This document shows positions 7,684 to 15,742 of a DNA stretch of 17,632 bases, one piece after another. Both the position numbers and the translations under genes were made by a program. The notes under the pieces were generated by a model that was not told the origin of the DNA, did no database searches, and was given only the letters and a program-made list of their open reading frames with translations. Source of the stretch: an uncultured Helcococcus sp. (lineage in GTDB: Bacteria > Bacillota > Clostridia > Tissierellales > Peptoniphilaceae); contig CALAZW010000016.1 of assembly GCA_937926545.1 (NCBI GenBank), positions 1 through 17,632 on the forward strand, written 5' to 3'. The first letter of the stretch is position 1; every line of letters begins with the position of its first letter.

Positions 7684-8679
7684 ATGAGTCCGAAAGCGTT
7701 TATAGGAAAGTTTAATTATTACTATGAAAATGTAAATGACGAGTCCTTAAACAAGGGAAAGATAAATAGGTTTTTTATGTTTATTGACTATTTGTTTGCC
7801 TTTGTTTTTCATGGATGTTCCATCACCAATTATTTTGTTTATGGTTTCTATGGAATGAAGCACAGGGAAAGAAAAAAATATGTGACATGGAGAAGGCAAA
7901 AGTGGATTTACAAGCAATGTAATGAGGATGAATATGGATATTTATTAAGGGATAAGGACCATATAAATACAAATTTCAATGAATATCTAGGTAGGGATTG
8001 GAAGATATCAAACAAAATAGAATATGAAGAATTTGAAGATTTTGTTGAAAAAAACCCAAGTTTTATAGTAAAGCCCATCCATGGAACTGAAGGGGAAGGC
8101 ATCTATAAATATGAAAACTTAGAAGACAAGGAATTAAAAGAGGTATTTAACAAGTTTAAAATGGAAGAGTACCTATATGAGACCTATATAAGACAGGCTC
8201 CAGCCATTAATAACATCCATCCTTCATCAGTAAATACCTTGAGAATAGCAACAGTTAGAAACAAGGATGGGGTAAATATTATGTCAGCCTCCCTTAGAAT
8301 GGGTAGGCATGGGGATGTTATGGACAACTATACCACTGGTGGTTTGGTTGCAGCCATAGATTTAGAAACTGGAATTATCAAGGTGCCAGGGGTAGACAAG
8401 CTACATAATAGTTATGTTTTACACCCGGAAACCAAGACCCAAATTATAGGTCTTCAAATTCCTTACTGGGAAGAGACCAAGGCTTTGGTAAAGGAACTTG
8501 GCCAGGTTGTACCTCAAGTTAGGTATACAGGATGGGATATAGCCATCACTGACAAGGGACCTATTCTTTTAGAAGGTAACTACAGGGGCAACTTCCATGT
8601 TCAACAACATTCAGACCATGTGGGCAAATATGAAATATACAAGAAAGCTATTGCCAGAATAGACGATAGAGGTAATTAA
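7684..8679 (+). CDS. Sugar-transfer-associated ATP-grasp ligase (copy A)
   Basis: The 331-residue protein fits the family named sugar-transfer-associated ATP-grasp (ATPgrasp_ST in Pfam), predicted amide-forming ligases in surface-polysaccharide loci. After an N-terminal domain of about 120 residues ending in NTNFNEYLGRDW, the ATP-binding part shows FIVKPIHGTEGEGI (Lys130), SSVNTLRIATV (Arg187), LRMGRHGDVMDNYTTGGL near 204-221, YTGWDIAITDKG (Asp285) and the metal-binding segment LLEGNYRGN (Glu297, Asn299). All nucleotide and metal residues that I expect appear intact. AAGGAG precedes the ATG, 2 nt after the previous gene. A paralogue (copy B) lies at 12139-13104 in the same operon; the two probably handle different acceptors or donors. 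The substrate is unknown. Confidence 0.8.
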   Translation: MSPKAFIGKFNYYYENVNDESLNKGKINRFFMFIDYLFAFVFHGCSITNYFVYGFYGMKHRERKKYVTWRRQKWIYKQCNEDEYGYLLRDKDHINTNFNEYLGRDWKISNKIEYEEFEDFVEKNPSFIVKPIHGTEGEGIYKYENLEDKELKEVFNKFKMEEYLYETYIRQAPAINNIHPSSVNTLRIATVRNKDGVNIMSASLRMGRHGDVMDNYTTGGLVAAIDLETGIIKVPGVDKLHNSYVLHPETKTQIIGLQIPYWEETKALVKELGQVVPQVRYTGWDIAITDKGPILLEGNYRGNFHVQQHSDHVGKYEIYKKAIARIDDRGN

Positions 8680-8682
8680 TAA

Positions 8683-9378
8683 ATGAGATTGTATGCAAGA
8701 TATATAAAGAGAATACTAGATATTATACTAGCCTTATTTTTGATAATAATTTTAAGTCCTTTACTTTTAATAATATCAATCCTAGTACTAATATTTCACG
8801 GTAGGCCCATTATATTTAAACAGGAAAGACCAGGCTATAAGGAAGATGTTTTTTCCATGTACAAGTTTAGAAGTATGACAGATGAGAAGGATGAGAATGG
8901 TGAATACCTACCATCTAATTATAGGATTACTAAGTTTGGTAAAATCATAAGAAAAACCTCCCTTGATGAACTTCCAGAGTTATTTAATATATTAAAGGGA
9001 GATATGTCCTTTATAGGTCCTAGGCCCCTACTTGCAAAATACCTTCCCTACTATGAGGAAGAGGAAAGAAGAAGGCATGATGTTAGGCCAGGACTTACAG
9101 GTTATTCCCAAGTTATGGGAAGAAATAAATTAACCTGGAGGGAAAGGTTTGAATATGATGTTTACTATGTTGACCATGTGAGCTTTCTTTTTGATTTAAA
9201 AATAATCTTTAAGACTATTCAAATAGTATTTAAGGGCAGTGGTGTAGCCGATGCAGGAGAGGTTAGGACTGATGAATTTGGAGACTACCTGCTTCACAAT
9301 GGCCGAAAATATAGGCCCTTGGACAAGGAAAGAGAATATGAGGCCCATTTAAAATCATTGGGGGAAAAGAATGAATAA
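8683..9378 (+). CDS. epsL: EpsL/PglC-like initiating phosphoglycosyl transferase
   Basis: This 231-residue monotopic enzyme loads the first sugar phosphate from a UDP-sugar onto undecaprenyl phosphate at the cytoplasmic membrane face. It has a single hydrophobic segment (about 11-38) and the conserved core of the bacterial sugar-transferase family: FKQERPG near 45-51, MYKFRSM near 59-65, the catalytic Asp-Glu dyad in SLDELPEL (Asp95-Glu96), FIGPRPLL near 110-117 and RPGLTGYSQVMGRN near 135-148. It is the short, single-domain form seen in Bacillus EpsL and Campylobacter PglC, both placed with bacillosamine-type pathways, which agrees with the EpsC and EpsN partners here. A C-terminal tail of about 40 charged residues extends beyond the core. 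The start follows the previous stop by 3 nt. Confidence 0.93.
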   Translation: MRLYARYIKRILDIILALFLIIILSPLLLIISILVLIFHGRPIIFKQERPGYKEDVFSMYKFRSMTDEKDENGEYLPSNYRITKFGKIIRKTSLDELPELFNILKGDMSFIGPRPLLAKYLPYYEEEERRRHDVRPGLTGYSQVMGRNKLTWRERFEYDVYYVDHVSFLFDLKIIFKTIQIVFKGSGVADAGEVRTDEFGDYLLHNGRKYRPLDKEREYEAHLKSLGEKNE

Positions 9379-9838
9379 GTTAGAGATAATTGATTTAAGA
9401 GTGGACAAGATAGAGTCTTATAGAGGGGACTTGGAGTCCATGTTTATAGAAAATACCTATAAGTTTCACTATCCAGACAAGGAAGTGGATATGGATTTTA
9501 TAGGGGAAAAATTTACTAAGCTTAAAAAGTTTATAGGAGAGGGCAACACCTATTTTATAGCAGCCTTGGTAGATGGAAGAATAGCAGGTTATATTTGGCT
9601 TTATAAAAGGGACTTTATGACCTATAAAAGAATGATAATAAACTCATTTTTTGTAAGTGAGAAATATAGATCCTTGGGATTGGGAAGTAAATTAATGGAT
9701 GCTGCCTATGATAAGTCTAGGACAGAAGGATGTAGGGAAATGTCCACCCATTATGCAGTTGTCAACCAGGCAGCTGGCAAGTTTTACCTGGCCAATGGAT
9801 TTGAAGAAAAAAGAGTTGAAGTAGTAAAAGAGTTATAG
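9371..9838 (+). CDS. GNAT-family N-acetyltransferase
   Basis: This 155-residue single-domain protein has the GNAT acetyl-CoA signature RSLGLGSKLMD near 100-110, followed by FYLANGF near 138-144, with the usual preceding strands (FIAALVDGRIAGYIWL near 62-77). It overlaps the sugar transferase by 8 nt, so the two are probably co-translated. The canonical Bacillus and Campylobacter pathways use a hexapeptide-repeat acetyltransferase (EpsM/PglD) to acetylate the 4-amino sugar, and none is present in this window. GNAT enzymes such as WecD and PseH perform the same chemistry on other amino sugars, so this gene is a reasonable candidate for that step. Acetylation of an amino acid or of another glycan amine is also possible. 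Confidence 0.85.
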   Translation: MNKLEIIDLRVDKIESYRGDLESMFIENTYKFHYPDKEVDMDFIGEKFTKLKKFIGEGNTYFIAALVDGRIAGYIWLYKRDFMTYKRMIINSFFVSEKYRSLGLGSKLMDAAYDKSRTEGCREMSTHYAVVNQAAGKFYLANGFEEKRVEVVKEL

Positions 9839-9846
9839 GAGTTGTC

Positions 9847-10932
9847 ATGAAAAAAGAATTGGGAAGTAACTTTTGGATATCAGAGGATTTTTTTATAGAT
9901 AAAACCTATGATGAAGAAAGTATATTTAGAAAACTAAATTTAACTGGCGATAGCCACTTATTCTCTACAGCCAGACAGGCTGTAAGATTTGTTTTACAAG
10001 ACATAAGCCCCGATAAAAAAAGGGCCCTACTACCAGAATACACCTGTCATAGTGTCATAGATCCTTTTTTAAAAGAAGGCTATGATATTTTTTACTATCC
10101 TGTAGATAAAAAGTTAAGACTTAGTTTAAGTAAGGTTAATAGTCTGATAGAAAAATATGATATAGGGGTGTTTTTATTCCATCCTTATTTTGGCTTTGAC
10201 TCTTTGATAGAGGATGAAAAAATTTCTTCGCAAGTTAAGGTTATTTACGATGCAACCCAAACCATGTATTCAAGCTTTGACTATGATTTTTATGATTATA
10301 AAGTAGGAAGTATTAGAAAGTGGGCTGAGGTTTTAGATGGAGCTTTTGCTGAGAAAAAGACCGGTAGTTTTACAAAGACCTTTGACTTTGTAGAAGATGA
10401 TAAGTTAACTAGCCTGATGATGGAAGCTTCTCAGTTAAAATATGAATATATGGAGGAGGATAGGGGAGATAAAAAAGAGTTTTTAAGACTTTATTCAGCT
10501 GGCTTAAATGCCATAAGACAGGCCAAGGAAATATTTGCCATGTCCAGTAGATCCAAACTTGTAGTGGATAACTTGAATTTAGAAGAGCTTAAGGAAAGTA
10601 GAAGAAGTAACTTTTCCAAGCTTTTATCCTACCCTAATTGGGATAAGATAGGTCAACCCGTTTTTAGCAAACTAGATGATCAGGTTGTTCCCCTTTACTT
10701 TCCCCTTCACTTAAAGGTGGATAGAAGGGATTTTCAAGGTCACCTGGCTCAAAATGATATATATGCACCTATTATATGGTCTAAACCAGATATTTATGAG
10801 TCTAGGCAGGTTGATGAAGATGTGGCTTGGATTTATGAACACACTCTATCAATTCCTGTTGATCAAAGATATGGCATTGATGATATGGATAGGTTATTGA
10901 AGGTTATAGATGAGTATTGGAGTAAGAAATGA
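9847..10932 (+). CDS. Divergent DegT-like PLP-dependent aminotransferase
   Basis: The 361-residue protein has the layout of a fold-type I PLP enzyme but differs strongly from the EpsN-like gene of the same operon. Visible elements are FSTARQAVRFVL near 39-50 where the cofactor phosphate binds, LLPEYTCHSVIDPF near 61-74, the likely pyridine-ring aspartate Asp135 in IYDATQTMYS, and the probable Schiff-base lysine Lys158 in VGSIRKWAEVLDGAF. The cofactor residues look intact, so it is probably catalytic. It may aminate a second sugar, or make or use a non-standard amino acid for the neighbouring ATP-grasp ligases. AGGAG lies 5 nt before the ATG, and its last codons overlap the next gene by 4 nt (ATGA). 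The substrate is unknown. Confidence 0.72.
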   Translation: MKKELGSNFWISEDFFIDKTYDEESIFRKLNLTGDSHLFSTARQAVRFVLQDISPDKKRALLPEYTCHSVIDPFLKEGYDIFYYPVDKKLRLSLSKVNSLIEKYDIGVFLFHPYFGFDSLIEDEKISSQVKVIYDATQTMYSSFDYDFYDYKVGSIRKWAEVLDGAFAEKKTGSFTKTFDFVEDDKLTSLMMEASQLKYEYMEEDRGDKKEFLRLYSAGLNAIRQAKEIFAMSSRSKLVVDNLNLEELKESRRSNFSKLLSYPNWDKIGQPVFSKLDDQVVPLYFPLHLKVDRRDFQGHLAQNDIYAPIIWSKPDIYESRQVDEDVAWIYEHTLSIPVDQRYGIDDMDRLLKVIDEYWSKK

Positions 10933-12152
10933 AGGAAAAGAAAATAATGATTTTAGGTGGAGGTCCCAATCAATTCCCTTTTGTTAAGGCAAGTAGGGAG
11001 CTGGGACTTTATACTATCTTATGTGATTATGCCAAAGACAATATGTCTAGGGACTATGCAGATAAGTTTTATCTGGCCAGTATCTTAGATAAGGAAGAAA
11101 TTTTAAGCATAGCTAAAAAAGAAAATATAGATGGTATATTTACTAGTTCAGAGCCTGGTATGTATGTTGCGACTTATGTTGCTAAACTATTAAATTTACC
11201 ATCCATTGATCATGAGTCCTTTTTAACCTTGGTGGATAAGTCCAGGATGAAAAAGTTTCTAGAAGAAGAGGGCTTTAATTATCCCAACTATATAAGTATA
11301 GATGAGAATTATTGTCTGGAAGACTTGGAAAAAGAGTTGGGTCAGTGGAATAGTGAGCTTATAGTTAAGCCCATAGACTCTTCGGGCAGTAGGGGGGTTA
11401 ATAGGGTAAAAGACTTGGAGGACTTGGACTTTTATATAAGGGAAGCCCTGGGTTTTTCCAAACAAAAAAAAGTAATAATAGAGGAATATATCCACCAAAA
11501 ATATGATTTTATGATAGGTGGAGATGTTTTTGTTCTAAAGGGTAAGGTTGTATTTTGGGGGCTTATGAACTCCATGAGAAATATGGCTTTAAGTGATTTG
11601 GTCCCTACAGGAACCAGTTTTCCCACTTATTTGACAGAGGAAGAAATCAAGCAGGTTAAGGAAGCTATAGAAAGGGTTATAGATCTTTTAAAAATAGATT
11701 TTGGACCTATAAATATAGAGATAATGTTTGACAAGAAGGACAGGCTTTTTATAAATGAGTTAAACCCTAGAAATGGTGGCAATAAGATACCAGAAATCTT
11801 ATTGAGGGCAACCGGCTTTAACTTTTATGAGAATGGGGTTTTAGGTGCCTGTAACCTATTGGATATGAAAGAATACACTTATGATAGTCGCTACCTATCA
11901 ACCTATATGATTCACAGTGGAGAACCAGGGATTTTAGAGAAAATAGATATAGATGATAGTATAAGGGAAAACATTTTAGACTTGACCTTGACCAAAGAGG
12001 AAGGTGATAAGGTGGATGCCTTTACCAGCGCAGATAAAAGATTAGGTATAGCTTTTTTAGAGTTTAACAATTATAATGAATTGAAAGAAAAAATGGATAA
12101 AATAAATGAATTAATTAGAGTTTCTTTGAAGGTGAAGTATGAAAAAATTTAA
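10929..12152 (+). CDS. CarB/PurK-like ATP-grasp carboxylate-amine ligase
   Basis: The 407-residue protein has an N-terminal Rossmann-like pre-ATP-grasp domain (IMILGGGPNQFPFVKA near 6-21; ILCDYAKDNMSRDYAD near 30-45). An ATP-grasp core follows: DKSRMKKFLEEEGF near 103-115, ELIVKPIDSSGSRGV near 143-157 with Lys147, IIEEYI near 183-188, and the metal-binding FINELNPRNGGN near 274-285. The C-terminal domain of about 100 residues resembles the lid domain of biotin-carboxylase or carbamoyl-phosphate-synthetase-like ligases. The expected reaction is ATP-driven amide formation between a carboxylate and an amine via an acyl phosphate. It overlaps the preceding aminotransferase-like gene by 4 nt and the following ATP-grasp gene by 14 nt, so the three are probably made together and may act in sequence. 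The substrate cannot be read from the sequence. Confidence 0.82.
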   Translation: MKEKKIMILGGGPNQFPFVKASRELGLYTILCDYAKDNMSRDYADKFYLASILDKEEILSIAKKENIDGIFTSSEPGMYVATYVAKLLNLPSIDHESFLTLVDKSRMKKFLEEEGFNYPNYISIDENYCLEDLEKELGQWNSELIVKPIDSSGSRGVNRVKDLEDLDFYIREALGFSKQKKVIIEEYIHQKYDFMIGGDVFVLKGKVVFWGLMNSMRNMALSDLVPTGTSFPTYLTEEEIKQVKEAIERVIDLLKIDFGPINIEIMFDKKDRLFINELNPRNGGNKIPEILLRATGFNFYENGVLGACNLLDMKEYTYDSRYLSTYMIHSGEPGILEKIDIDDSIRENILDLTLTKEEGDKVDAFTSADKRLGIAFLEFNNYNELKEKMDKINELIRVSLKVKYEKI

Positions 12153-13104
12153 TTATATGGATGAAGTATTTAATAGGAATCCTATTTATAGGTCCTATAG
12201 TCCAGCTAAGCAAAAATGGATAAAGTTTAAGTTTTTACTTTCCAGGACATTTAAGAATACAGCCCTAATAGACTATGTACAATATAATTTTTTTCTTCTC
12301 AACGGAGATGGCAGGGATAGGTTTATTAGCCAAAAAAAGAGAAGGATTATTAGAAACAAGTTAAATAACAAGGATAAGTTGATTATTTTTGATGACAAGG
12401 ATAGGTTTAACAAGGATTTTTCCCAATATATAGGTAGATCCAGTTTGGACTTGGCCAAGGCCAGCCAGGAGGAAGTGGAAAGCTTTATGGCTGACAAAAA
12501 AAATATTATGTTAAAGCCAGTTGAAGGTTCCTTTGGAGTTGGTATAACCAAGATAGCCTGTGATGATAGTGGGCTTAAAAAGGTCCTAGAGGACTATATG
12601 GGGAAGGACTATATAATCGAAGAGTACCTGGTTCAAGACAAGGAACTGGCAGAATTCAATGATAGTTCCTTTAATACTCTTAGGGTTTTAACCCTGATTG
12701 ATGATAAGGGAGAGCCTGATGTTATAGCTGCTGTTCTAAGGATGGGAAGAAAGGGTAAGTTTGTAGATAACTTTCACTATGATGGTATCTCTGCCCTTAT
12801 AGACCATGAAAGTGGAGTGGTAAAGACCACTGGTACTGACCAGTACTTTAATAGGTATACCTTCCACCCAGACAGTAATAAGCAGATAGTAGGATTTAAA
12901 ATCCCCCACTGGGACAAGGTTATAAAAACAGTTAAGGAAGCTGCTATGATCCATCCAGATATGAGATATGTAGGTTGGGATATAGGAGTTAGGGAAGATG
13001 GTAGTGTGGTAATAATTGAGGGGAATCACTCAGGAGACCCAGATGTTATTCAAAGAACTGATCTAGTTGGAAAATGGCATTTATTTTCAAAGTATATAGA
13101 TTAG
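12139..13104 (+). CDS. Sugar-transfer-associated ATP-grasp ligase (copy B)
   Basis: The 321-residue protein is a paralogue of the product of 7684-8679. The shared blocks occur in the same order: DKDRFNKDFSQYIGR near 86-100, IMLKPVEGSFGVGI near 123-136 (Lys126), SSFNTLRVLTL (Arg182), LRMGRKGKFVDNFHYDG near 200-215, YVGWDIGV (Asp281) and IIEGNHSGD (Glu294, Asn296). The N-terminal 80 residues differ from copy A and are rich in Lys and Arg. GAAGGTGA lies just before the ATG, inside the previous gene. The stop TAG is shared with the AGGAG binding site of the CapA gene, which suggests tight translational coupling. It is likely an amide ligase in the same pathway with a different substrate. Confidence 0.8.
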   Translation: MKKFNYMDEVFNRNPIYRSYSPAKQKWIKFKFLLSRTFKNTALIDYVQYNFFLLNGDGRDRFISQKKRRIIRNKLNNKDKLIIFDDKDRFNKDFSQYIGRSSLDLAKASQEEVESFMADKKNIMLKPVEGSFGVGITKIACDDSGLKKVLEDYMGKDYIIEEYLVQDKELAEFNDSSFNTLRVLTLIDDKGEPDVIAAVLRMGRKGKFVDNFHYDGISALIDHESGVVKTTGTDQYFNRYTFHPDSNKQIVGFKIPHWDKVIKTVKEAAMIHPDMRYVGWDIGVREDGSVVIIEGNHSGDPDVIQRTDLVGKWHLFSKYID

Positions 13105-13112
13105 GAGAGATT

Positions 13113-14309
13113 ATGGAAAATTGTATTAAAGTTAGTTTTACTGGAGATATAATGGCGGAAAAAAATTGGATGGATAGAAATCCTGAAAATACCGACTTTA
13201 GTAAAACTTTTAAGCCAGTATATAATTTATTTGATGGTTCAGACCTGGTTATAGGGAATTTAGAAACTGTTTTAGCAGGAAGAAATGAAGGCTATACAGA
13301 CCATATTTATTCCTTTAATAGTCCAGATAGTTTGGTTGAAGAGCTTAAAAAGATGGGCATAGACATTGTCAGTCTGGCCAACAACCACATTCTAGATAGG
13401 GGAAGCCACGGTTTAGAAAGGACCATTAAAATCTTAAATGAAAATGGTATAAAAACCACAGGTGCCTTTCTTAAGGAAGAGAGAGAACAAGCTTTAATAG
13501 TGGAGGTTGGTGGAGTTAAATTGGCCTTAATAGCCTATACCCAATCAACCAACTATAAGTTTAATCAATACATGTTGTCCTATCACGAAAAAGAACAATT
13601 AAATCTTTTGGATAGGCAGGATAGGGGCTATGTTAATCCTAACAAGAAGGGGATGGGCTTTAAGATAAAGAGAAAGATCTTAAGCTGGATAGGCATAGAA
13701 AATCATTTTAAGCTTAAGGAAATGATGGGAAGACCCCACAATACGGTTGTACTTGATAGTCTAGCTCCTGAAGGAATTGATAAGGAGATTTTAGACCAGA
13801 TTAAAAGTGATATAGCCTATGCCAAGAAAAATGCTGATATGGTGATATTTGCTCCCCATATGGGAGGCCAGTTCAATAGTCAGCCAGGTTCCTTTGCTGA
13901 GTTTTATATGAACTTTCTAGCAGGACAAGGAGTTGATATGGTGGTGGGTAATCATCCCCATATTGTTCAAAAGTATGAAAAAATAAAGGATAGCTTTGCC
14001 TTTTATTCCCTGGGTAATTTTTCCATGGACCCTAGCTCTATATTTGTAGTTGCTGATGATAAACCAGAATACGGTTTGGTAGTCCATGCCTATATAGACA
14101 GGGATAAAAAGAGCCTTACCAAATTAAGCTACTCCCTAGTAAAAATGATCTATGAATCAAACACCTTTAAGGTGGTGGATATAAACTATCTTAAAGCTAC
14201 CATGGACCAAGATAGTCTTTTGGAAGACTTGAATTTTATTAATGAAAAAGTGACAGGTAAAAGGGACATTGGTGAGATTTTAGATGAGTATGTTATTTAT
14301 GAGGAGTAG
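13113..14309 (+). CDS. CapA-family (PGA_cap) metallophosphatase-fold protein, soluble form
   Basis: The 398-residue protein shows the full CapA motif series: FTGDIM (Asp12), GNLETVL (Asn49, Glu51), SLANNHILDRG (Asn91, His92), APHMGGQF (His249), VGNHPHIVQ (Asn280, His281, His283) and YSLGNFSMDP (Asn302). CapA is known from poly-gamma-glutamate capsule synthesis, and relatives occur in many surface-polymer loci with unclear chemistry. This member has no signal peptide or membrane anchor, unlike the classical CapA/PgsA. It carries a basic insert at about 150-215 between the core motifs, and HMGGQF replaces the more usual HWGxEY. The frame is open from 13074, but ATG 13113 has AGGAG at 13103-13107 and the product then starts directly at the core strand. 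It follows three ATP-grasp genes. Confidence 0.83.
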   Translation: MENCIKVSFTGDIMAEKNWMDRNPENTDFSKTFKPVYNLFDGSDLVIGNLETVLAGRNEGYTDHIYSFNSPDSLVEELKKMGIDIVSLANNHILDRGSHGLERTIKILNENGIKTTGAFLKEEREQALIVEVGGVKLALIAYTQSTNYKFNQYMLSYHEKEQLNLLDRQDRGYVNPNKKGMGFKIKRKILSWIGIENHFKLKEMMGRPHNTVVLDSLAPEGIDKEILDQIKSDIAYAKKNADMVIFAPHMGGQFNSQPGSFAEFYMNFLAGQGVDMVVGNHPHIVQKYEKIKDSFAFYSLGNFSMDPSSIFVVADDKPEYGLVVHAYIDRDKKSLTKLSYSLVKMIYESNTFKVVDINYLKATMDQDSLLEDLNFINEKVTGKRDIGEILDEYVIYEE

Positions 14310-14311
14310 TT

Positions 14312-15742
14312 ATGAAAGATGATAAGATTTTACTAAAGTCCAGTTTTTGGTATACAGTTGGAAACTTTTTAACTAGGACCATTGTATTTATTGCAACGCC
14401 AATATATATACAATTTTTAACAAAAAGTGAGTATGGAATTTACAGTAACTTTGTTTCCTGGATGACCATTTTTTCTGTTTTAACAGGAATGAATCTACAG
14501 GTTTCAATTATGAAATCCAGATATGAATTTGAAGATGAGATAGATGGGTATTTGAAAACATCCTATGCAGTGGTGTTTGCTTTTATAAGTGTTCTTCTTT
14601 TGGTTTACTTTATAAACCCTCCCTACTTTAAGGATTTTTTAAAGATGGACAATATACAGATAGGCCTTCTCTTTCTCTATCTTTACCTATATCCAGCCTA
14701 TAATATATATACGGCCAAGTATAGGGCCTATTTTGATATTAGAAGTTATATGAGGGCAACCTTTGTTTATTTGACAAGTACAGTGGTAGCTTCAATAGCC
14801 CTAATGTTAGTAATGAAGGAAAATAGGCTTACAGCCTTGATTATGGGACAAACTATACCAGTGGCTCTTCTTGGTTTCTTCTTTTTACTTAAAATTTTTA
14901 TAACAGAGGGAAAGATTAGAAAGCACCTGGTTCAAAGTGCCCTACAAATTGGAGTTCCTATGATTCCCCATTTGCTGGGAGTAGTAATTCTTAATAAGTC
15001 AGACCGTATAATGCTTACCAACCTGGTAGGATCAGTTGATACAGCCTACTATTCAGTGGGGGGAAATGTTGTTGCCATTTTGGCAGTTATATCAAATTCC
15101 CTAAATAATGCCTTTGTACCTTGGCTTACAGGAAAACTTGCTGAGGATAATGACCGTAGTGAAATAAAGAAAAATACTAATTTACAAGTTCTTCTTTATT
15201 CCATCATGGTGGCAGGCATGCTTTTAATAGGTCCTGAAATAGTATTTTTCTTTGGGGGTAAGAGTTATGCGCCTGCCAGGGCAGCCCTAGTTCCACTTTT
15301 ACTTGGAACAGTATTCCAACACGTTTATATACTTTATATGAACTTGGAATTTTATAAGAAGAAAACCACAGGTATAGCTATAGGAACCACAGTTGCAGCT
15401 CTTTTGAATATAGTTTTAAACTATATGTTTATTCCCAAGCATGGATTTGTGGCGGCGGCCTATACCACCTTCTTTAGTTACTTGGTCCTTCTAATGATCC
15501 ACTACTTTATATGTAGGAAATTGGATATGACCAAGGTCTATGACAATAAATTTATATTTGCAAGCTTGACGATTTTAACAGTATATGGATATTTTGTGGA
15601 AAAGATATATGACTTTATTTTAATAAGGTACATAATAGTTGCCATAGCTGGTATAATTGTTTTGTTGATTATGTATAGAAAAAGAGAGTTGATAAGAAAG
15701 CTACTACAAAATAGGAGAAAAAAGAAAAGTGAACAAAAGTAA
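14312..15742 (+). CDS. Wzx-type lipid-linked oligosaccharide flippase (MOP superfamily)
   Basis: The 476-residue, strongly hydrophobic protein has about 12-14 membrane helices. The N-terminal pattern SSFWYTVGNFLTRTIVFIATP followed by FLTKSEYGIYSNFVSW is typical of polysaccharide-transporter (PST/Wzx) members of the MOP superfamily. It is expected to move the undecaprenyl-diphosphate-linked repeat unit to the outer face of the membrane for polymerisation. The C-terminus ends in a basic tail (RKRELIRKLLQNRRKKK). GAGGAG lies close before the ATG, 2 nt after the CapA gene. The polymerase gene starts inside its last codons. Confidence 0.92.
   Translation: MKDDKILLKSSFWYTVGNFLTRTIVFIATPIYIQFLTKSEYGIYSNFVSWMTIFSVLTGMNLQVSIMKSRYEFEDEIDGYLKTSYAVVFAFISVLLLVYFINPPYFKDFLKMDNIQIGLLFLYLYLYPAYNIYTAKYRAYFDIRSYMRATFVYLTSTVVASIALMLVMKENRLTALIMGQTIPVALLGFFFLLKIFITEGKIRKHLVQSALQIGVPMIPHLLGVVILNKSDRIMLTNLVGSVDTAYYSVGGNVVAILAVISNSLNNAFVPWLTGKLAEDNDRSEIKKNTNLQVLLYSIMVAGMLLIGPEIVFFFGGKSYAPARAALVPLLLGTVFQHVYILYMNLEFYKKKTTGIAIGTTVAALLNIVLNYMFIPKHGFVAAAYTTFFSYLVLLMIHYFICRKLDMTKVYDNKFIFASLTILTVYGYFVEKIYDFILIRYIIVAIAGIIVLLIMYRKRELIRKLLQNRRKKKSEQK

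Noticed and set aside
13074..13112. CapA start at 13074 overlapping the previous gene
   Set aside because: AGGAG at 13103-13107 fits ATG 13113, and the extra 13 residues only re-read the end of the previous gene.
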